From positions 1-44,962 of IMG/VR virus record IMGVR_UViG_3300010430_000109: DNA of 44,962 nt. One strand, given 5' to 3'. Below the pieces are notes generated by a model. That model saw only the letters and a list, made by a program, of their open reading frames with translations. It was not told the origin of the DNA and ran no database searches. This DNA comes from a virus. The position numbers were made by a program, and so were the translations under genes. This document shows positions 37,308 to 44,450 of this stretch, in pieces (position 1 is the first letter of the stretch; each line of letters opens with the position of its first letter).

Positions 37308-37734
37308 TCCACTAAGTGCATTATTCGATTTGGGAAAAACAGCTATTGAAAAAATTTGGCCTGACCCCACAAAGCGAGCTCACGAATTACGATTACTTGA
37401 AGAACTGAAACAGAAAGGTGAACTTGCCGAATTGAACGCACATGTTCAATTGCTTCAAGGTCAGATGACGATCAACATGGAAGAAGCTAAACACAAGAGT
37501 GTTTTCGTCGCTGGTTGGCGGCCGTTCGTCGGTTGGGTTGGTGGTTTCTCACTTGCTTATGTATCTATTCTTGAGCCTTTAATGCGATTCGTGGCTGCCA
37601 TGATGGGTTATGCTGGTGAGTTCCCGATTATCGACACCACTTTGAATATGCAGGTATTGATGGGTATGCTCGGTATTGCAGGCATGAGAAGTTTTGACAA
37701 AAAGCAAAAAACCCAAACTGATAATATTAGTTGA
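37297..37734 (+). CDS. holin of the GTA three-TM family
   Basis: A 145-residue protein with the GTA_holin_3TM layout: N-terminal DPLSALFDLGKTAIEKIWPDPTKRAHE, amphipathic helix to about 68, then the hallmark AGWRPFVGWVGGFSLAYV (about 71-88) and two more helices (about 94-110, 118-132), cytoplasmic basic tail. It would let endolysin or signal through the inner membrane. No separate classical lysozyme domain is seen nearby; the DUF5675 gene is the best candidate. Its stop overlaps operator site 10. Confidence 0.88.
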   Translation: MAFDPLSALFDLGKTAIEKIWPDPTKRAHELRLLEELKQKGELAELNAHVQLLQGQMTINMEEAKHKSVFVAGWRPFVGWVGGFSLAYVSILEPLMRFVAAMMGYAGEFPIIDTTLNMQVLMGMLGIAGMRSFDKKQKTQTDNIS

Positions 37735-37759
37735 CAACCGCGTCAATAAGGTTTAATAT
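37731..37759 (+). promoter_or_regulatory. promoter with TTGAC-N6-GTCAA operator (site 10)
   Basis: TTGACAACCGCGTCAA at 37731-37746; -10 TAATAT at 37754-37759, 17-bp spacer. TTGTAAGTTAATCG follows as at site 2. Thus genes after the holin are under the same operator type as the first 10 kb. Confidence 0.75.
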
Positions 37760-37791
37760 GCTTGTAAGTTAATCGAAACGGGTAACAACTG

Positions 37792-38061
37792 ATGAGTGAT
37801 TTAAAACAAGCAGCAAGAGACAATGTGGCTTATAATTATGAATTACATGCATTACACTCATTGATGCCAGATTATGGATATGCAGGCCACGTGACACAGG
37901 ATGAAAAGATAATTTACTCAAATGATATGATTATTTTTGCTGACGAGGTTAGACAAGGTGAACATGATAACAATTTTACAATAGCTCAAAAAATGCATTA
38001 TTTCTTAACTGGGGAATGCATAGCATTATTGGGAAAATGGGGTACTAAATCACATGGGTAA
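37792..38061 (+). CDS. hypothetical protein
   Basis: An 89-residue protein, first gene after operator site 10. His- and Tyr-rich helical start (NYELHALHSLMPDYGY), no Cys pair, no membrane segment. The end overlaps the next ORF by 8 bp. No family recognised. Confidence 0.6.
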   Translation: MSDLKQAARDNVAYNYELHALHSLMPDYGYAGHVTQDEKIIYSNDMIIFADEVRQGEHDNNFTIAQKMHYFLTGECIALLGKWGTKSHG

Positions 38062-38164
38062 AACAAGTAAACGCCGCACATATTCTAAACGTGGTGAAAA
38101 GCTATATCATGATAATAAATTTTGGGATAAAAAAACAGATGAAAAACGAGACTCTAAATCATGA
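38054..38164 (+). CDS. small very basic peptide
   Basis: A 36-residue peptide with 14 Lys/Arg (MGKTSKRRTYSKRGEK...), overlapping both neighbours (8 bp with the gene before, ATGA with the gene after). The charge suits a nucleic-acid or ribosome-binding peptide. Its place within a coupled set supports translation. Function unknown. Confidence 0.5.
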   Translation: MGKTSKRRTYSKRGEKLYHDNKFWDKKTDEKRDSKS

Positions 38165-38541
38165 AAACTCTAACCGTCATACTATTATTGGCATTCACAG
38201 GTTCGGTGTTCGCGGATCCTATCGATGATTGGCTCAAGACTGAAGAAGCTCAAAAAGAAGCGTACTATGTAACAAAAGGCACGCTTCTTTGTCGTGAAAT
38301 TAAGACAATGAAAAATTTATATAATTATCTCGTTGTTAATAATTTTACTTACAATCAGGCATTGATTAAACGATCACCATGTTTCCCTTTGCCAAATTAT
38401 CGATTCGGTCGATTGATTGGTGCAGATGGTGAATTTTTATTAATTGAGTATCGATACAACTCAAAATTCACATTGAAAAGCTGGACTCATCGCAGATTCA
38501 TTTCAAAATGGGTCGATTACAAAAATACATTGGTTAAATAA
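38161..38541 (+). CDS. secreted periplasmic protein
   Basis: A 126-residue protein. Signal peptide 1-18 (MKTLTVILLLAFTGSVFA, cut before DPIDDW). The mature part is basic, with two cysteines (C44, C74) able to form a disulfide, a helical first half and a beta-rich second half. Coupled by ATGA to the basic peptide before it. No family recognised; a periplasmic role in lysis or exclusion is possible from context only. Confidence 0.6.
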   Translation: MKTLTVILLLAFTGSVFADPIDDWLKTEEAQKEAYYVTKGTLLCREIKTMKNLYNYLVVNNFTYNQALIKRSPCFPLPNYRFGRLIGADGEFLLIEYRYNSKFTLKSWTHRRFISKWVDYKNTLVK

Positions 38542-38590
38542 CACCAAATAATATATAATTGGCTTTTTACCATCATAAGAGTGACAGCAA

Positions 38591-38659
38591 ATGAAAAACG
38601 GTAACATTCCAGAACCTAAGCCTGATAATAAACCTAACCCGAAGCCTAAAGATCTATGA
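38591..38659 (+). CDS. 22-residue proline/lysine-rich peptide
   Basis: A tiny frame, MKNGNIPEPKPDNKPNPKP, then KDL, whose stop overlaps the next start by ATGA. TATAAT at 38554-38559 lies 37 bp before it. It may be a leader peptide that couples ribosomes to the membrane protein gene, rather than a functional product. Confidence 0.35.
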   Translation: MKNGNIPEPKPDNKPNPKPKDL

Positions 38660-39138
38660 TTACTTATTTTTTATTAACGCTGATCACATTATTCGCATTT
38701 AAAAAGAAAGACGATGATAGAAATGCAATTCTTTATTTTGCTGGTGCTTGCTGGGCTATGCTATATATTTGCACCATCATACCTGTCGAAGTTATACAGC
38801 GACACTATCTAATTTGTGGAATATTGAACCTGTTTATCGTGGTTAAGTTGAATAGTTATAAAAAATCATCTCTAGTTATGTCGTTAATAAACATAACGTT
38901 AGCGTTTATTTGGTTAAATTTATTTGGTTTAATTTTAACCATGTTGAAAATCTCGCCGCTGTACTTTAATATAGTTTGTAATATTTTATACATATCCGTT
39001 TTAGCCGTAACAAATAATAAATGGGCTTGTGATGAACTTGGAAACTTTAGAATACATTGGTTTGATAATTTCTTTAATAGTAGTAATCATCGGAGCGCAT
39101 TACAATTGCAAGTCTTCCCGAAGAAAACGAGAAATTGA
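38656..39138 (+). CDS. multi-pass membrane protein
   Basis: A 160-residue protein with five hydrophobic segments (about 2-15, 24-45, 50-65, 73-97, 102-118) and a polar C-terminal 40 residues. No family recognised. The last third of the gene is overlapped by another frame (39032-39190), and the stop overlaps the start of the gene at 39138. It lies in the post-holin cluster and could serve in lysis control or superinfection exclusion. Confidence 0.6.
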   Translation: MITYFLLTLITLFAFKKKDDDRNAILYFAGACWAMLYICTIIPVEVIQRHYLICGILNLFIVVKLNSYKKSSLVMSLINITLAFIWLNLFGLILTMLKISPLYFNIVCNILYISVLAVTNNKWACDELGNFRIHWFDNFFNSSNHRSALQLQVFPKKTRN

Positions 39139-39190
39139 TGCTTGGCATGCAAGGCTCAACCCTCCAAACAAAAATCGTAACGACAGGTAG
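39032..39190 (+). CDS. overlapping small membrane protein (alternative frame)
   Basis: A 52-codon frame nested across the end of the multi-pass protein gene and the start of the next one. The product is MNLETLEYIGLIISLIVVII then a polar basic tail (SSRRKREIDAW...): one N-terminal membrane helix and a hydrophilic tail, with a Cys at residue 26. The layout suits an overlapping lysis gene (spanin-like), but the Cys is not in a lipobox. No strong ribosome site; real expression is uncertain. Confidence 0.4.
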   Translation: MNLETLEYIGLIISLIVVIIGAHYNCKSSRRKREIDAWHARLNPPNKNRNDR

Positions 39191-39428
39191 CGCAATTGTT
39201 GGCAGCGGTACGATGTTTGGCAGTTCTTTGGAAATAACTATTAAAATTATTGGTGGTGTTCTATCAATAATTTTAATTGGTTATTGGATCAGAAAAGATA
39301 TTCGAGAAACAAAAAAAGTGGAAAGACAAAAAGAACGACATGTGTTAGATATGGAAATAAAAGAACAAGCTTTTGAAAATTTGAAAAATCAAAACGAGCT
39401 TTTGAAAAAACAGTTGGAAGACAATTAA
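39138..39428 (+). CDS. membrane protein with C-terminal coiled coil (possible i-spanin or holin-like)
   Basis: A 96-residue protein. ATG 39138 overlaps the stop before it; ATG 39147 is an alternative. A Gly/Ser-rich stretch and one membrane helix (about 34-51) are followed by a 45-residue highly charged helix (IRETKKVERQKERHVLDMEIK...). This is the layout of an inner-membrane spanin or of some phage membrane-coil proteins. Its TAA (39426-39428) shares TTAA with the stop of the opposing minus-strand ORF, so there is no gap between the convergent units. Confidence 0.6.
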   Translation: MLGMQGSTLQTKIVTTGSAIVGSGTMFGSSLEITIKIIGGVLSIILIGYWIRKDIRETKKVERQKERHVLDMEIKEQAFENLKNQNELLKKQLEDN

Positions 39429-39535
39429 CTCGCCTTCCTTCTTTTGAACGATACCGTTTCATACCAATAGATAGAACCATCAGTATAATAGTAAACATAC
39501 TCATTCACGTTTACCCATTCAGCAATCAATATCAA
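39425..39535 (-). CDS. small convergent ORF (36 codons)
   Basis: A minus-strand frame starting at TTG 39535-39533, overlapping the MazG-like gene stop, or at GTG 39508-39506; it stops at 39427-39425. The product is aromatic: EYVYYYTDGSIYWYETVSF and a basic end (KRRKAS). The pattern of Tyr/Trp in beta hairpin spacing looks like a real small protein rather than a random frame, but the start codon is weak. Confidence 0.35.
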   Translation of the reverse strand: MILIAEWVNVNEYVYYYTDGSIYWYETVSFKRRKAS

Positions 39536-40059
39536 AACTTTTTACCACCTTCTTTAGCGCGGTTTTCTCGCTTATGATCGGCTCGGTTTTTATTGTACTC
39601 AAATTTTTCATACAAAGCGCCTGGAATATCATAACCCCGCGATTCTCCAACTTCAAGAATGGTGCTGATTAATACACTGTAACATGTGCTCACATTGCTC
39701 GCACCATAATGAATTGATTTAGTTAAATCAATCAACGCTACATTACAAGTTAAATGCTTTCCGCCGATAGAATCGATATCATTCAACATCATATGATGTG
39801 ATACGTCGATATATTTCCAACCATATCGACCACCAAGATCAAGTAATCGAATCATTGCGTCAGCTAGTTCAACCTCTCCCATTATCCGATGTGGTAAATG
39901 ATCATCCATTAGAGTTTTACGTTCACCCTCTGTCGCTTCTGCGATTTCTGTGGAAACTAATTGTAAGGTTTCATAAATACATCGGTTAGGGTCATCCCAC
40001 CATCCAACTTTTTTATTTTGAAGGTAGATCTTTACTGCTAATTTATCAATTTCTTTCAT
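39532..40059 (-). CDS. MazG-like nucleotide pyrophosphohydrolase
   Basis: A 175-residue protein with the all-alpha NTP-PPase signature: E38-x-x-E41 in STEIAEATEGE, then E64-x-x-D67 in EVELADAMIRLLDL, which together bind the metal ions that cleave NTPs to NMP and PPi. The first half is the catalytic helix bundle (TLQLVSTEIAEA); the second half is longer than in minimal MazG. Phage versions may alter nucleotide pools or (p)ppGpp. It is the last clear gene of the minus-strand replication unit. Confidence 0.85.
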   Translation of the reverse strand: MKEIDKLAVKIYLQNKKVGWWDDPNRCIYETLQLVSTEIAEATEGERKTLMDDHLPHRIMGEVELADAMIRLLDLGGRYGWKYIDVSHHMMLNDIDSIGGKHLTCNVALIDLTKSIHYGASNVSTCYSVLISTILEVGESRGYDIPGALYEKFEYNKNRADHKRENRAKEGGKKF

Positions 40060-40264
40060 TGGTTTTTTCCTTAATTAATGTTTCGACATAATAATTAAAC
40101 GTTCTGTTTCTTTCGTTTATTAAATCCATGCGTTGATCTAACGCGATTAGTTTTAATTCAACTTCCTTCATTTTATTTGTGTTTCGTTTTCTCTCATAAT
40201 TTAAACTAGCTATAAGTGAAAAAATAATTACTAGTAACACCAGTGTGATAATACGTGAATTCAT
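40046..40264 (-). CDS. small membrane protein with coiled coil
   Basis: A 72-residue protein: N-terminal membrane helix (residues 4-21, ITLVLLVIIFSLIASL) followed by a charged coiled coil (RKRNTNKMKEVELKLIALDQRM...). It overlaps the PolB gene (ATGA) and the MazG-like gene by 14 bp, so it is expressed with the replication genes. An i-spanin-like layout, but the place argues against lysis. Confidence 0.6.
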   Translation of the reverse strand: MNSRIITLVLLVIIFSLIASLNYERKRNTNKMKEVELKLIALDQRMDLINERNRTFNYYVETLIKEKTNERN

Positions 40265-42396
40265 GATTCATTCCTCAATGGTTCAATTAATTTGTGTGCT
40301 TGCTCGATGTAATAATCATAATTTATCGGCATACGTATTTGTTTTAGATCGTTGCATGGTGCGACTTTCCAACCAACGTTTACACCGATGCGCCGATAAA
40401 CGTCAGGTTTTTTAGCAAGTGGTGGCATTATCTTAATAAGCGAAACACCGTGATCACCTGTTACATAATATCGGGTTATGTTTTCAAGCGGTTGATCTTC
40501 ACCATCGCTATCAACACCAACTAGTTTAGAGCTTCTTGGTACTTTCGCACGAAACATGAAATCCATCATATCAGTGTGCGTCCTGATGAAATGGTCAGGG
40601 TCTTCACCACGCACGAGAGCGGCCTCAACTGCTTTCTTTACGACTAGACCACCGTGATCTTTATGCCACGGTAGTTCACCTTGATCATCGCGGTTATGAG
40701 CATAAGCACCCTTACGTTTTAATCCACCACCTTTGTATTCAGCGATGAAATTATTCACATCACGAATGAACATTCGACTGAATTCCACACGTTCGAGTTC
40801 CAGCAATGTGAAATTTTCCCACCAATCACAAACAGCGTTGACCCAAGGTTCAAGTGTTCTAGGGATCTTCACCGTTAAGCCATCGGTGTTCGCTTGAATC
40901 ATAGTTAATTTTGAATGAACCATTAATTTTTCGGCCAATAAACACAATAGTAATTGACCGTTAATTGTGATTGCCATTGTATAGGCAGGATCGTAAAAAG
41001 GAGAATACACACTGTTCGAATCACCATACACACCGTTGAGTGCTAACTTCAACATCGCATTTTCTGGTGTACCTTTCTTATGACTTTTTCGTTGATTATA
41101 TAAATCTAGGTATATGTCACAAAATTGTTCAGATAAGTGTTCAGGGTAAAGACCGTTCTTAATTGCAAGATTTGGATAGTAACTTGCAACATCGATATCA
41201 AGAATCATATATTCATCATCAGATTCAACGGTTTGAGATTCAACAGATCCATGAATTCCACCGGTTCCAAAATCGAAAGTAAACCCGTTTATTTGACAAT
41301 TTAAATTTCTCATTTCAAATTTATACCCTGACAACTCTAAATCAGGTAAATGTTCTAAAACAAGCGGTAACGGTATACCAACACCACGATTTGCAAGTGA
41401 TGTCATTTTTTTACGAATTTTGTCATTTTCTACATCGATAACCGATTGGTTACTTATGCCAAAAACTTTAACAGTATCGATAACCGATTGGTCACTTATA
41501 CCAAAAACTTTAACGGTTGAATGATCAGCGGTCATTGCTGTGAATTGATCACAATTGATTTTTGTGAAAACACCTTTGGTTTCGGTAATCACTTGAGACT
41601 TAAGATAATTTAGAACGTTTCTGAAACCCTGCTGTTCGAATTCAATATAATCGAAAATTACATCATTAAGGTGAATCGATGGTCTGATTGTTTGCCTTGG
41701 TTGTTTTCGATTATTATGATCTCGATAGTAACAAGCGCCAGGTAATGCTTTTTCTAATTTTTGAATGAAATAATTTTTACCAATTTTTGTATCATTATAA
41801 TTTGTAAAGTTTTGGTCATATTTAACACTCAATTCATCACGCATTCTAAGAGCATCAACCGAATGATGATAGAACTTTTTAGTTTCCTTAACATCATGTT
41901 TATTGTAATGTCTGAGAATCGGTAAATCTTCACGTGCGATTTCTGTATTTGGGGCAAACGGTAGATCACAAATATTTTCTGAACGCATGTTGAACTCAAG
42001 AACTTTCAAACTCGTTCGACGAGCATTGTTATCAAAGTGGTGAATTTTATATAAATCTACTTGTTGAACTATATGATCTGATTCCCAGATTAAATGTTCG
42101 AATGGGTTACCGCCGGTGATGATAGCGCTCGCTTTTTGCCAAATTTCAAAACAGTCAATGTCATAACCACAAGTCATGATTAAGTGTAATATTGGGTAAT
42201 CGAAACCAACGTTATTGAAACCAGCATATCTTGTTTTGATTGCAGCACACTCGTTAACAAATTCTCGCAACTGATATAAATCGTTCCGTTCTTCTGATAT
42301 TTCGAAAAACCATTCCTGATCACTGTTCGCATCTTCAAAGGCAATTGTGAACACATTCGGGTAGGTTTCTTCGTCGTAGATTATATCAGTTGTCAT
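40261..42396 (-). CDS. DNA polymerase, family B, with 3'-5' exonuclease
   Basis: A 711-residue polymerase (numbers here count from ATG minus one codon). Exo I D9-E-E11, Exo II F61-N-N-V-G-F-D67, Exo III Y165-x-x-x-D169; GGIHG (380-384); motif A D401-I-D403-V-A-S-Y-Y-P; motif B K451-L-A-L-N-G-V-Y-G459; motif C N504-T-D506-G where the first Asp of DTD is Asn. All catalytic parts but that one are present. ATG 42396 after a GGGGGG ribosome site is chosen. Residues about 295-322 are a tandem 14-residue duplication (TVKVFGISDQSVID and its copy). It would replicate the phage genome. Confidence 0.93.
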   Translation of the reverse strand: MTTDIIYDEETYPNVFTIAFEDANSDQEWFFEISEERNDLYQLREFVNECAAIKTRYAGFNNVGFDYPILHLIMTCGYDIDCFEIWQKASAIITGGNPFEHLIWESDHIVQQVDLYKIHHFDNNARRTSLKVLEFNMRSENICDLPFAPNTEIAREDLPILRHYNKHDVKETKKFYHHSVDALRMRDELSVKYDQNFTNYNDTKIGKNYFIQKLEKALPGACYYRDHNNRKQPRQTIRPSIHLNDVIFDYIEFEQQGFRNVLNYLKSQVITETKGVFTKINCDQFTAMTADHSTVKVFGISDQSVIDTVKVFGISNQSVIDVENDKIRKKMTSLANRGVGIPLPLVLEHLPDLELSGYKFEMRNLNCQINGFTFDFGTGGIHGSVESQTVESDDEYMILDIDVASYYPNLAIKNGLYPEHLSEQFCDIYLDLYNQRKSHKKGTPENAMLKLALNGVYGDSNSVYSPFYDPAYTMAITINGQLLLCLLAEKLMVHSKLTMIQANTDGLTVKIPRTLEPWVNAVCDWWENFTLLELERVEFSRMFIRDVNNFIAEYKGGGLKRKGAYAHNRDDQGELPWHKDHGGLVVKKAVEAALVRGEDPDHFIRTHTDMMDFMFRAKVPRSSKLVGVDSDGEDQPLENITRYYVTGDHGVSLIKIMPPLAKKPDVYRRIGVNVGWKVAPCNDLKQIRMPINYDYYIEQAHKLIEPLRNES
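41434..41517 (-). repeat. 42-bp tandem duplication inside the PolB gene
   Basis: 41434-41475 and 41476-41517 are two adjacent 42-bp copies with three mismatches. The unit keeps frame and gives TVKVFGISDQSVID followed by TVKVFGISNQSVID. It lies between the exonuclease and palm domains, where an extra loop is likely to be tolerated. Confidence 0.9.
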
Positions 42397-42415
42397 CAAT
42401 CCCCCCAGGGTTAAG

Positions 42416-42434
42416 AACGCCCCGAAGGGCGGTT
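42416..42434 (-). terminator. hairpin between SSB-like and PolB genes
   Basis: On the minus strand CCGCCC-TTCG-GGGCG is followed by TTCTT: a stable stem with a UUCG loop and a short, broken T-run. It sits between the SSB-like gene and PolB and would act as a leaky terminator or 3' stabiliser, giving more SSB-like than polymerase message. Confidence 0.6.
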
Positions 42435-42438
42435 GTTG

Positions 42439-43299
42439 TTATTGCTGGTTTAGGTATCCATCACCAGCCGGTGCGACCGCTGTTGTAGCACCTGGACCAG
42501 CGGGTTTCATGACTGCTAACCCTTGGTTAACTAACGTTTCAGCCGTGTGACCTGCTGCGACATGAGCATCATAATCAAGTCCATCGTTCATGATGACAGG
42601 ACAGTTGTTAACCGGTGCGACTGGTGCAGCTTGTTGGACTGGTGCAGCTTGTTGGACTGGTGCAGCTTGTTGGACCGCTGTGTCAATCTGAGCGTTGCTC
42701 GGTAAAACAGCTTGACTACCGCCGAATGCACCCGCTGCATCAGGTGCGCTTTGACTAACGATCTGCGCGCCAGCTCTAGATACTTCTAGCAATTGCGGGT
42801 TGATGTAAATACCGGGTGAATCAGTTGATCCGTTCCCTTTAATGTTCACAACTACTCGGACATAATCACCACATTTGATTTCGTTCTTGTTCTGAATTAC
42901 CTGATGTGGTTCATATTTACCAGCGTGAAAACAAGAATATTCGAAACAAGATGATATATTAACTACCCAATGACCTGGGAACCCTTCTTTATCACAAGGT
43001 TTATTACCTTTCTTATTCGGTACTGTCGAATCACCGTCGATTATTTTCCATGCGAAAGTGGGAGCACCATGTTCGCCGTTTGACCAATCTGTAACAGCGG
43101 CTTGATGAATCCCTTGACCCCATTCTGTCTGGTTCCAATGTTGTTCGCTACCTTTTGCAATCGCTACGGCGATGAAAAAACTTCGCAATGGTGAACCGTC
43201 TTTCATCATTTTCGGTTGATTGTTTCGATCTTTTTGAGCGTGCCCTTCCATCGGATGTCCTTGCACTATTCGCCCGCAAGGCAGTGTGATTTCAGTCAT
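42439..43299 (-). CDS. SSB-like protein (probable single-stranded DNA-binding)
   Basis: A 286-residue protein with the order typical of phage DUF2815-like/OB-fold SSB proteins: RSFFIAVAIAKGSEQHW (39-55), FAWKIIDGDS (81-90), GHWVVNISS (107-115), GDYVRVVVNIKGNGSTDSPGIYINPQLLEVSRAGAQI (143-179). The C-terminal third is low complexity with three QQAAPV repeats and a GYLNQQ end. It stands between the nuclease and PolB, as expected for a replication SSB. No acidic SSB tail is seen. Confidence 0.7.
   Translation of the reverse strand: MTEITLPCGRIVQGHPMEGHAQKDRNNQPKMMKDGSPLRSFFIAVAIAKGSEQHWNQTEWGQGIHQAAVTDWSNGEHGAPTFAWKIIDGDSTVPNKKGNKPCDKEGFPGHWVVNISSCFEYSCFHAGKYEPHQVIQNKNEIKCGDYVRVVVNIKGNGSTDSPGIYINPQLLEVSRAGAQIVSQSAPDAAGAFGGSQAVLPSNAQIDTAVQQAAPVQQAAPVQQAAPVAPVNNCPVIMNDGLDYDAHVAAGHTAETLVNQGLAVMKPAGPGATTAVAPAGDGYLNQQ
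42622..42675 (-). repeat. three 18-bp tandem repeats (QQAAPV)
   Basis: TGGTGCAGCTTGTTGGAC occurs three times in perfect tandem on the + strand, coding QQAAPV units on the minus strand. It forms a flexible linker in the SSB-like protein. The number of copies may vary between relatives. Confidence 0.9.
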
Positions 43300-43301
43300 A
43301 A

Positions 43302-44450
43302 TTAATTTACCTTTTTGTTGCCAAAAACCCTAGCGGCTTTTGATTTAGTTGAATCCACAATCTTGGTTTTACCAGGTGGACGTTTAGAATACATGCTAAT
43401 GACACTTTCGTCAATTAGTTTTTTAGCTTGAGTTGGTGTAATTACACCAGGCTTAGATAAATCAACATCCATTAGTTGGCCGAGTGATATCACCTGGTCC
43501 ACTGATTTAGTCCAAGCCAATCGACCGGGCGGATTGTCAAGCGCTAACCCATCAATCACAACGTTGTTTTTAATTGACGCAATAATTTGAGCATCAATTG
43601 CGTTAAGTCGACCATTAATAGATTCCTGCGCTCGAACTAAAATTTCCCGTTGTGATTTAAGTTGATCAGGTGGTATCACTTCAATTTGCATTGAGTTAGA
43701 TACATCAATTGCGTTCATTGCGCTGCGGTTTGCTGTTTTACAAGCGTGAAATGCTGAACAATATTTACAATGCGATCCTGATTTAGTTGGAGGGTTTGCG
43801 GATAAAGCTAATTTAGCACTATCGCGCAACGTATCTAAATATAAACCGAGTAAATCAGATGCTTTGATTGAATGTGTTCTGACTGAACCATCAGCGTGAT
43901 ACGGTCTTGGTTGAACAATTGTAAGATTTACAGTTATGTCTGAAATCGGAGGCAACTGATTAAGTATACCGATCGCGTACTGAATCAACTGGTAATTTTC
44001 AAACGGTTCAACAATCACGAAACCATACTTAAGATCCCACAGGTGTAGAGTGTTAGTTTCTTTATCAAATACCCAAGCGTCGGGTGTTCCTTCACTTTCG
44101 GTAGGATGTATTTCTGTGATTTTAACGTGCTGTTCAATTTGAAGTTTTGAGAGAACACCGCCTTTCTGACAAACATTTAATACATCCATGACGTACATAT
44201 CAGCACCTTCTGTCATTTCTTCAGTAATCATGACATCATTTGGCGCTTGCTTATCAATGAAGTCAGAACAAAGGAGAACATTATCACCGGTAGTGTAACT
44301 GATGAGAACTTGTTCACCGACCCAATGAGCCGCTGTACCTTCTTCAGCGGCTTCATTCGTTTTGTTAGGTTCAGGGAATTGTTCTTGCATCTGAACAGAA
44401 CCAGGACATTTAACCCACCTGTGGGATCCGCTTGGCCTTAACCTTGCCAT
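43302..44450 (-). CDS. DUF2800 PD-(D/E)XK nuclease
   Basis: A 382-residue protein. DUF2800 start LRPSGSHRWVKCPGS (4-18), E37 in AAEEGTAAHW, D124 in EGTPDAW, D139-L-K141 in LWDLKYG and Q154 in ENYQLIQYA form the PD-(D/E)XK active site; C15 with C228, C231 and C237 (HCKYCSAFHAC) make a four-cysteine set as in the Fe-S Cas4/AddB group. Thus a RecB-like exonuclease for recombination or replication is likely. It overlaps the next upstream gene by 13 bp and is 2 bp from the SSB-like gene. Confidence 0.9.
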   Translation of the reverse strand: MARLRPSGSHRWVKCPGSVQMQEQFPEPNKTNEAAEEGTAAHWVGEQVLISYTTGDNVLLCSDFIDKQAPNDVMITEEMTEGADMYVMDVLNVCQKGGVLSKLQIEQHVKITEIHPTESEGTPDAWVFDKETNTLHLWDLKYGFVIVEPFENYQLIQYAIGILNQLPPISDITVNLTIVQPRPYHADGSVRTHSIKASDLLGLYLDTLRDSAKLALSANPPTKSGSHCKYCSAFHACKTANRSAMNAIDVSNSMQIEVIPPDQLKSQREILVRAQESINGRLNAIDAQIIASIKNNVVIDGLALDNPPGRLAWTKSVDQVISLGQLMDVDLSKPGVITPTQAKKLIDESVISMYSKRPPGKTKIVDSTKSKAARVFGNKKVN

